Source: Liolophura sinensis
Taxonomy: Eukaryota > Mollusca > Polyplacophora > Chitonida > Chitonidae
Assembly: GCF_032854445.1 (NCBI RefSeq)
Contig: NC_088300.1
Span: 73,401,005 to 73,461,004 of the forward strand
Direction of reading: 5' to 3'
DNA: 60,000 bases
Numbering within the stretch: the stretch's first letter is position 1; every line of letters starts with the position of its first letter. The notes under the pieces were generated by a model, which saw only the letters and a program-made list of their open reading frames with translations, ran no database searches and was not told where the DNA came from. This document shows positions 57,060-60,000 of this stretch, piece by piece. The position numbers were made by a program, and so were the translations under genes.

Positions 57060-57690
57060 ATCTAAATGCAGCTTAACAAGGCGAACCAAATCGGTTTAAA
57101 GTTTATTTTGCCTATAGCGTTCATGAATCACGTATCAGTGAATCACAGACGCTTAAATTTGAGAAAACGTATAAATGAAGTAAAGTTCAGATGGGAAAGT
57201 TATTTGTGAATATGGTCCATATATTTTCCGGTTTTTCTTTAATTAGAAGATGAGGGTATATGAGATCACCTATTGGTATATATCGTCTTTGCACAATGAA
57301 GTCCTAAATAAGAATGTGACTCATATCCAATATTTATATTTGGGCTTGGATTTGGTTTTCCTTCTGCCAAATGTTTTAAACCAGTATTTTAATCATATCT
57401 GTAATATATTCCTAGACATTATCATAATTCATTCTTAACGAATGTGTTATAAACAACAAATTTACAGCCAAATAAATTTATTACATATGCATAATAATGA
57501 AACATTAGTATGCAAAACCATATATACCAAAAGGTGGCCCAAAAACCCACCATACAAAAATTACGTCCTTCTGTATGTGAAGAAAAATGGAAAAAAATAT
57601 TTAAGATCATACTTACAAACAAATTTTCACACCTTTGCATATGAAATTAGCATCATTTTTAGTTTTTTTCTTTCCTTAGATTCGGCATAA
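57060..57690. repeat. Foldback sequence, duplication copy 1
   Basis: Homologous in the same orientation to 58755-59640 (GAACCAAATCGGTTTAAA, AAAGTTCAGATGGGAAAG, TGGTATATATCGTCTTTGC, ACAAATTTACAGCCAAAT..ATTTATT). Each copy has an internal inverted repeat. Here the arms are near 57245-57285 (GAGGGTATATGAGATCACC) and 57520-57560 (GGTGGCCCAAAAACCCACC). Confidence 0.75.
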
Positions 57691-57699
57691 AGTTATTAT

Positions 57700-58285
57700 A
57701 GGTGATTCCCTCGAAATCCTGTAGAAACAATTATGACTCAGATTTAGAAAAACCAAAACCAACGTACTGTGTAAAATAGGTTTGGAGTAAATCTCGGTCA
57801 TATCAGGACGATAGTTTTCGATAGACTCTGGGCTCAGGGGAGATAACTCTAAAGGTCCAGTTTAAGTAGATGAGTGAACTCCTCTGAGAGGCCAACATAC
57901 GCTGTATGCATGTTGGCCTAAGTACTGTGCAGTTCTCCTCAAAACATTACAGAGTTGCCGAAAATCGGGGCACTTTGTTTTGGGATGGTTATCTCTTACT
58001 ATTAACAAAAGTCAGTTTCCAAACAATAACTGCCTATACTTACCCTGTATAGGAGCCCAATAAAATTTCTTCCGAAATTGTGTTTAGTTGATGCATATGT
58101 CATTATCTGTAGAAATTATTCTACTCATTACTGTCAGATAGAGAGTTGATATAAAATCAAGGTATTTTGCATGCATATATTATACCGAAGTAGTATCAAT
58201 AACAGAATATAACGCACAGTTTTGAAGACTTTACAATAGGCCTCCTGTGTTTGCTTTTCGACATTATTTATTTGATTGTTTATTA
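57700..58285. other. Intergenic, nothing recognised
   Basis: Short near-palindromic text GGCCAACATACGCTGTATGC, ATGTTGGCC near 57890 is the only structure seen. Confidence 0.35.
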
Positions 58286-58289
58286 TTAT

Positions 58290-58445
58290 TATTTTATTTA
58301 TTTATTTGATTTGTATTTTACGCCGTACTGAAGAATATCTCACCTATACGATGGCGGCCAGCTTTATGGTGGGAGGAAACCGGGCAGTGCCCGGTGGAAA
58401 CCCACGAAAATCCGCCGGTTGCTGACGGGCCTTAGCACGTACATT
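58290..58445 (-). mobile_element. Truncated SINE (family of 45.6 kb)
   Basis: Reverse copy of the tail and centre: ATTT-rich tail, TTTACGCCGTACTGAAGAAT, CGATGGCGGCCAGCTTTATG, GGAGGAAACCGGGCAGTG, ending near CCTTAGCACGTAC. The tRNA head is missing; a second SINE follows directly. Confidence 0.85.
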
Positions 58446-58452
58446 GTTTTTT

Positions 58453-58640
58453 GATAGGCAGTACGTAAGAACATTTCACTTATATGACGACAGCCAGCAT
58501 TATGGTGGGAGGCTATTGGACAGAGAACAATGGTAACCCAGAACATCCGCAGGTTGCTGCAAGACCTTATCACCTGTGCCATGTGCCAAGAAGAAGCCAC
58601 AATGAGCTGGATTTGAACTCAGCGCGATCACGCCCAAGTC
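58453..58640 (-). mobile_element. Second, adjoining SINE copy
   Basis: Reverse order again: ACATTTCACTTATATGACGA, CAGCCAGCATTATGGTGGGA, CATCCGCAGGTTGCTGCAAG, GAGCTGGATTTGAACTC (B-box complement). It lacks the poly-A end, which may have served as insertion site for, or been replaced by, the neighbouring copy. Confidence 0.8.
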
Positions 58641-58754
58641 TCATTTCTACACTCTCCTCTTTAATTTACCGAAAACAACAAGTCGGCGTAAGCTTCATTG
58701 CTTGAATATTTTCACGATCCGATTCGTTCAAAACGCAAGACTACATAATGTTTA

Positions 58755-59640
58755 ACAATAGACGAACGAACCAAACCGGTTTAAAAGAAAACGCGCCATT
58801 TGAGGTTGCTTGATATATCCATTTCCATAAGAAAATCTTTAGAGGTAAAGAAAACATAAAAATTTCATAAAGTTCAGGTGAAATCGTGCAAAAAGTTGGT
58901 TGTAAATGAGGGGCTTTCGTGGCTCAGTTGGTTAACGCGCTTGCGCAACGTAGTGACCCAGGAGCTCTCCCCAGTGCGGTCGCTGTGTATTCAAGTCTAG
59001 CCCCTGCTGGCTTGCTCTCCGACCGTTCGCGGGAAGGTCAGGCAACAGCCCAGTTTCCTCCCACCATAATGCTGGGCACCATCGTATAATTGAAATATTC
59101 TTGAGTACGGCGTAAAACACCAATCAAACAAATAAAAAAAATAATAGTTGTAAATGTGGTCTTCCATATATTTTTGATTTCGCCTTAAAGAGAAAAAGAC
59201 TCTTGTATGGTGGGTATATGGGACCACCTCGTGATATATATTGTCTTTGCGCATATGGATTAATGACGATGTAGCAAATGTAAAAAATAGTGTTACACTA
59301 GAATTTGGTATTTTCAGCTAACAAATGTGTTCAACCCAGATTTTCATCGTATTTATATTTTGAATATACCGGTATTCGTAAATATTATCATAAGTCAGAG
59401 TTTGGATATAAACAGCAAATTTACGTTCAAGTGAATTTATTAAACATGCGTCACACTCCTATTCAGATTTAGAACAGTAATATGCATAGGCAATATATAC
59501 CAAGAGGTGGTCCAAAATACCCACCGTACAAAAATATTTTCAAATAGGCCTACCCTTTTCTCTTGAAAGGAAAAAATACTACAAACCATATTTGGAAATA
59601 AGTTTTCACGTTCGTTCATCTGATTTTGGCATAATTGTTA
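58755..59640. repeat. Foldback sequence, duplication copy 2 (with SINE inside)
   Basis: Collinear with 57060-57690 after removing the SINE at 58909-59146. The inverted arms are clearer here: 59208-59240 (GGTGGGTATATGGGACCACC then GTGATATATA) and 59493-59530 (TATATACCAAGAGGTGGTCC, AAAATACCCACC). Confidence 0.78.
58909..59146 (+). mobile_element. SINE inserted into duplication copy 2, with target duplication
   Basis: Same family as 45.6 kb: GTGGCTCAGTTGGTTAACGC (A box), GTATTCAAGTC (B box), GAAATATTCTTGAGTACGGC and an A-rich end. The 10-bp target duplication GTTGTAAATG lies at 58899-58908 and 59147-59156. Part of the central region is deleted relative to 45.6 kb. Confidence 0.93.
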
Positions 59641-59669
59641 ATTTTTTTTTTGGCCTTATAAACTATGTA

Positions 59670-59860
59670 CAGTCGTGCATTGGTTGCCTTGGTGTTTAAC
59701 ACCGTGTTCAGGTATTCTTCATTCATGTGACGTTGGTGAGGTTTATGGGTGGAGGAAACGGCAGTACATAGGGTAAACCACCGAACTTCACAAGTAAAAT
59801 CCGCAGGATAAACAGGGGGAGATGGATTCGAACTCGCGTCCCCATCTTAGCACCCATACA
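59670..59860 (-). mobile_element. tRNA-derived SINE, tail related to 10.1 kb
   Basis: Reverse copy: CCTTGGTGTTTAACACCGTG, TTCATTCATGTGACGTTGG, GGGTGGAGGAAACGGCAGTA, and a B-box complement GATTCGAACTCGCGTCC near 59827. The A box is not clear. Confidence 0.65.
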
Positions 59861-60000
59861 ACTTTATAAGTCAGTACACAGAGAAACCATGGGTGTCCGA
59901 GCTATATTTGCCATAGATCTCAATCAAGGCGAAATAGGTTATCACATTCCGATATGCTCAGACCTATACGAAGAGCGGACATCGATATCAGTGTAAATTC

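Overview
The window is eukaryotic genomic DNA, AT-rich and sparse in genes. It most likely comes from a marine lophotrochozoan invertebrate (mollusc- or brachiopod-like); the species cannot be named from sequence alone. The reasons are spliced genes with GT/AG introns and 5' non-coding exons, an animal Toll-like receptor, tRNA-derived SINEs whose tails have the CGTAAAACACCAATC-type end common in shelled lophotrochozoans, two kinds of Penelope-like elements, and abundant minisatellites. No prokaryotic operons, CRISPR arrays or convincing tRNA/rRNA genes were seen.

Only three open reading frames look like intact host genes. One is a single-exon Toll-like receptor on the minus strand (15930-18467). 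The other two are near-identical 184-residue EF-hand proteins of the sarcoplasmic calcium-binding/calexcitin type on the minus strand (4273-4827 and 29033-29587). The EF-hand gene is the theme of the window. Besides the two intact copies there are a duplicated pseudogene (10.95-11.49 kb), a copy split by two transposons (36.49-40.21 kb), and three older relics on the plus strand (42.9, 44.5 and 54.7 kb). Homologous 5' exons with splice donors can be placed for three copies (5238, 33813, 40688).

Layout: 0.6-1.7 kb is a 54/69-bp minisatellite; 2.6-3.6 kb a decayed tandem repeat; 3.7-5.1 kb EF-hand gene A; 10.6-11.7 kb its duplicated pseudogene B; 12.6-14.5 kb a dead LINE; 14.6-15.9 kb a 51-bp minisatellite; 15.9-18.5 kb the TLR; 18.4-19.3 kb a 22-bp minisatellite; 25.0-28.2 kb a broken Ty3-type LTR element with integrase upstream of RNase H; 29.0-33.9 kb EF-hand gene C with a Naiad-like Penelope element (N-terminal GIY-YIG, CxC linker, RT) in its intron; 36.5-40.8 kb EF-hand pseudogene D with an LTR and a canonical Penelope-like element nested inside; 42.9-44.8 kb EF-hand and Naiad relics; 45.6-59.9 kb SINEs, a solo LTR, a Tc1-like relic, EF-hand relic E and a duplicated foldback sequence.

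The main biological story is a tandemly expanded calcium-binding gene family that mobile elements keep breaking. Paralogues act as empty-site controls for the insertions. The most notable single elements are the permuted (Naiad-type) Penelope-like element and the LTR element with integrase-first pol order. The TLR is bracketed on both sides by different minisatellites, one of which runs into its predicted start.
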